A stretch of 64,000 nucleotides of DNA. Origin: Phycicoccus sp. Root101 (GTDB taxonomy: Bacteria; Actinomycetota; Actinomycetes; Actinomycetales; Dermatophilaceae). How positions within the stretch are numbered: the first letter of the stretch is position 1; every line of letters begins with the position of its first letter. The stretch lies in the NCBI RefSeq assembly GCF_001426245.1, contig NZ_LMCM01000007.1:62001-126000 (forward strand). The letters run 5' to 3'. The position numbers were made by a program, and so were the translations under genes. Below are positions 63,293 to 64,000 of the stretch, piece by piece. The notes under the pieces were generated by a model that made no database searches, was not told the DNA's origin, and saw only the letters and a list, made by a program, of their open reading frames with translations.

Positions 63293-63313
63293 CTTGAGTT
63301 CATCAGGCTCAAC
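63293..63313. promoter_or_regulatory. HAIR operator 2 of the dnaK operon
   Basis: CTTGAGT, 7 bases, GCTCAAC; its centre is 62 bases from that of operator 1, about six helical turns, so two HspR dimers could bind the same DNA face. Confidence 0.87.
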
Positions 63314-63468
63314 TTCGTGCGTGCAGACTTTGTTCCCGCCCGTATGCCGCAGGGGCCGGCACCGCGTCGGCCACGGGTTCGCGGGGTGGTGGGCTGGCGG
63401 CACACCCCCGGCGGGCCCCGGCTCGACGAAGCGGGGTCGGGGTCGGGGTCCGGCGTCGGGCGGCCGGG

Positions 63469-64000
63469 TCAGCCGGGCTTGTTGTCGTCGGTGCGCTTGC
63501 GGCTGCGCGGGTCGGGGACGCCGGCGGTGTAGACCATCTCGTGCTCGTCGCCGCGGCCCACGACCGGCATGCTGCCGAGCTCCCGCGTGATCACGGGGCC
63601 CTGGTCCTCGAGCGCGACGACGGTGGGTTCACCCGGGTCGACCCTGACCCGCTCGCCGCGCACGACGAACTCGAGCCCGTCGCCCTCCACGAGGGTGAAC
63701 GCGATCTGGTCCGGAAGGATCTCCACCCGCACCCGGTTGCCGCGCACGCGCAGCCGGAACTCCAGCCGCGGCCAGCTCGCCGGCAGGCGCGGGTCGAAGG
63801 TCAGCGTGCCGTTGTGGTCGCGCATGCCGCCGAACCCGTAGACGGTGGCGTTCCAGACACCGCCGCAGGAGGCGATGTGGACGCCGTCGGCGGCGTTGCG
63901 GTGCAGGTCCGCGAGGTCGACGTAGAGCCCGGAGTGGAAGTACCGCAGGGCGAGGTCCTGGTAGCCGACCTCCGCCGCGATGATCGACTGCACGACCGCC
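63469..64000 (-). CDS. GH65 family glycoside phosphorylase/hydrolase (C-terminal part)
   Basis: The last 177 residues of a glycoside hydrolase family 65 protein (trehalose, kojibiose or maltose phosphorylase type). VVQSIIAAEVGYQDLALRYF, HSGLYVDLADLHRNAADGVH and GGVWNATVYGFGGMRDHNG are the end of the (alpha/alpha)6 barrel, and FDPRLPASWPRLEFRLRVRG is the C-terminal beta domain. The frame is open to the window's right edge; the catalytic acid and phosphate site lie outside. A polar tail of about 30 residues follows. Substrate not determinable. Confidence 0.85.
   Translation of the reverse strand, partial: AVVQSIIAAEVGYQDLALRYFHSGLYVDLADLHRNAADGVHIASCGGVWNATVYGFGGMRDHNGTLTFDPRLPASWPRLEFRLRVRGNRVRVEILPDQIAFTLVEGDGLEFVVRGERVRVDPGEPTVVALEDQGPVITRELGSMPVVGRGDEHEMVYTAGVPDPRSRKRTDDNKPG

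Overview
The window is GC-rich (about 70% or more by eye) and dense with genes. It carries F420-type enzymes, an HspR/HAIR heat-shock system, a SigK/RskA pair, an LprG/P55 operon, GTG/TTG starts and many apparently leaderless starts. Together these point to an actinobacterium, most likely Micrococcales close to Intrasporangiaceae; the family is my inference, not demonstrated. Most genes are on the minus strand. I see no phage, transposase, CRISPR array, tRNA or rRNA. This looks like ordinary chromosome with several small regulated modules.

Layout. 1-5 kb: 5' part of purF, a small membrane protein, then a SigK module (molybdopterin oxidoreductase, fasciclin lipoprotein, sigK, rskA) with two matching SigK-type promoters. 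5-10.1 kb: F420-type oxidoreductase, propeller lipoprotein, alcohol dehydrogenase, spermidine-synthase-like protein, Gfo/Idh/MocA oxidoreductase. 10.2-22 kb: purine synthesis (purL, purQ, purS, purC, purD) interleaved with an SCP2-like protein, two tandem GAF histidine kinases (one without an ATPase domain), a DUF385 enzyme, a PLP decarboxylase and an efflux MFS behind a MerR-type promoter. 22-27 kb: a LuxR-type regulator, a HelD/HelR RNA polymerase-recycling helicase and purA. 27.2-33.6 kb: a minus-strand operon (amidohydrolase, DUF59 protein, alcohol dehydrogenase, DUF1097 protein, ABM protein) facing a GAF-Fis activator across a duplicated palindromic operator, then a second LuxR-type regulator. 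34-41 kb: lipoprotein, DUF3151, fbaA, an ECF42-type sigma factor with three DGPF proteins, a SpoU methyltransferase and a TetM-like ribosomal GTPase with a possible leader peptide. 41-49 kb: dedA, an MFS/ArsR divergent pair, an ABC exporter with its two-component system, lemA, pyrE. 49-55.5 kb: SDR, xth, alpha/beta hydrolase, lprG-p55-lipoprotein, NlpC/P60 hydrolase. 55.5-63.2 kb: heat-shock block (clpB, RraB-like, dnaK-grpE-dnaJ-hspR). The right edge holds the 3' part of a GH65 gene.

How it works together. Housekeeping genes (purines, pyrE, fbaA, chaperones, ExoIII) are interleaved with self-contained stress modules, each with its own regulator: SigK/RskA, ECF42/DGPF, GAF-Fis, ArsR/MFS, ABC/two-component and HspR. 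Genes inside operons commonly overlap by 4 bp (ATGA or GTGA). Convergent genes are often separated by large near-perfect palindromes.

The most unusual signal is not a gene. The 8-mer GTATGSCG or its complement occurs about 37 times in both orientations and in different reading frames, where it forces otherwise avoided codons (ATA, TAT, GCA). That suggests a DNA-level constraint. Other leads are the monooxygenase-less MimR-type operon, the TetM-like gene with an overlapping small upstream ORF, the kinase pair with one catalytically truncated member, and the triple-DGPF ECF42 operon.
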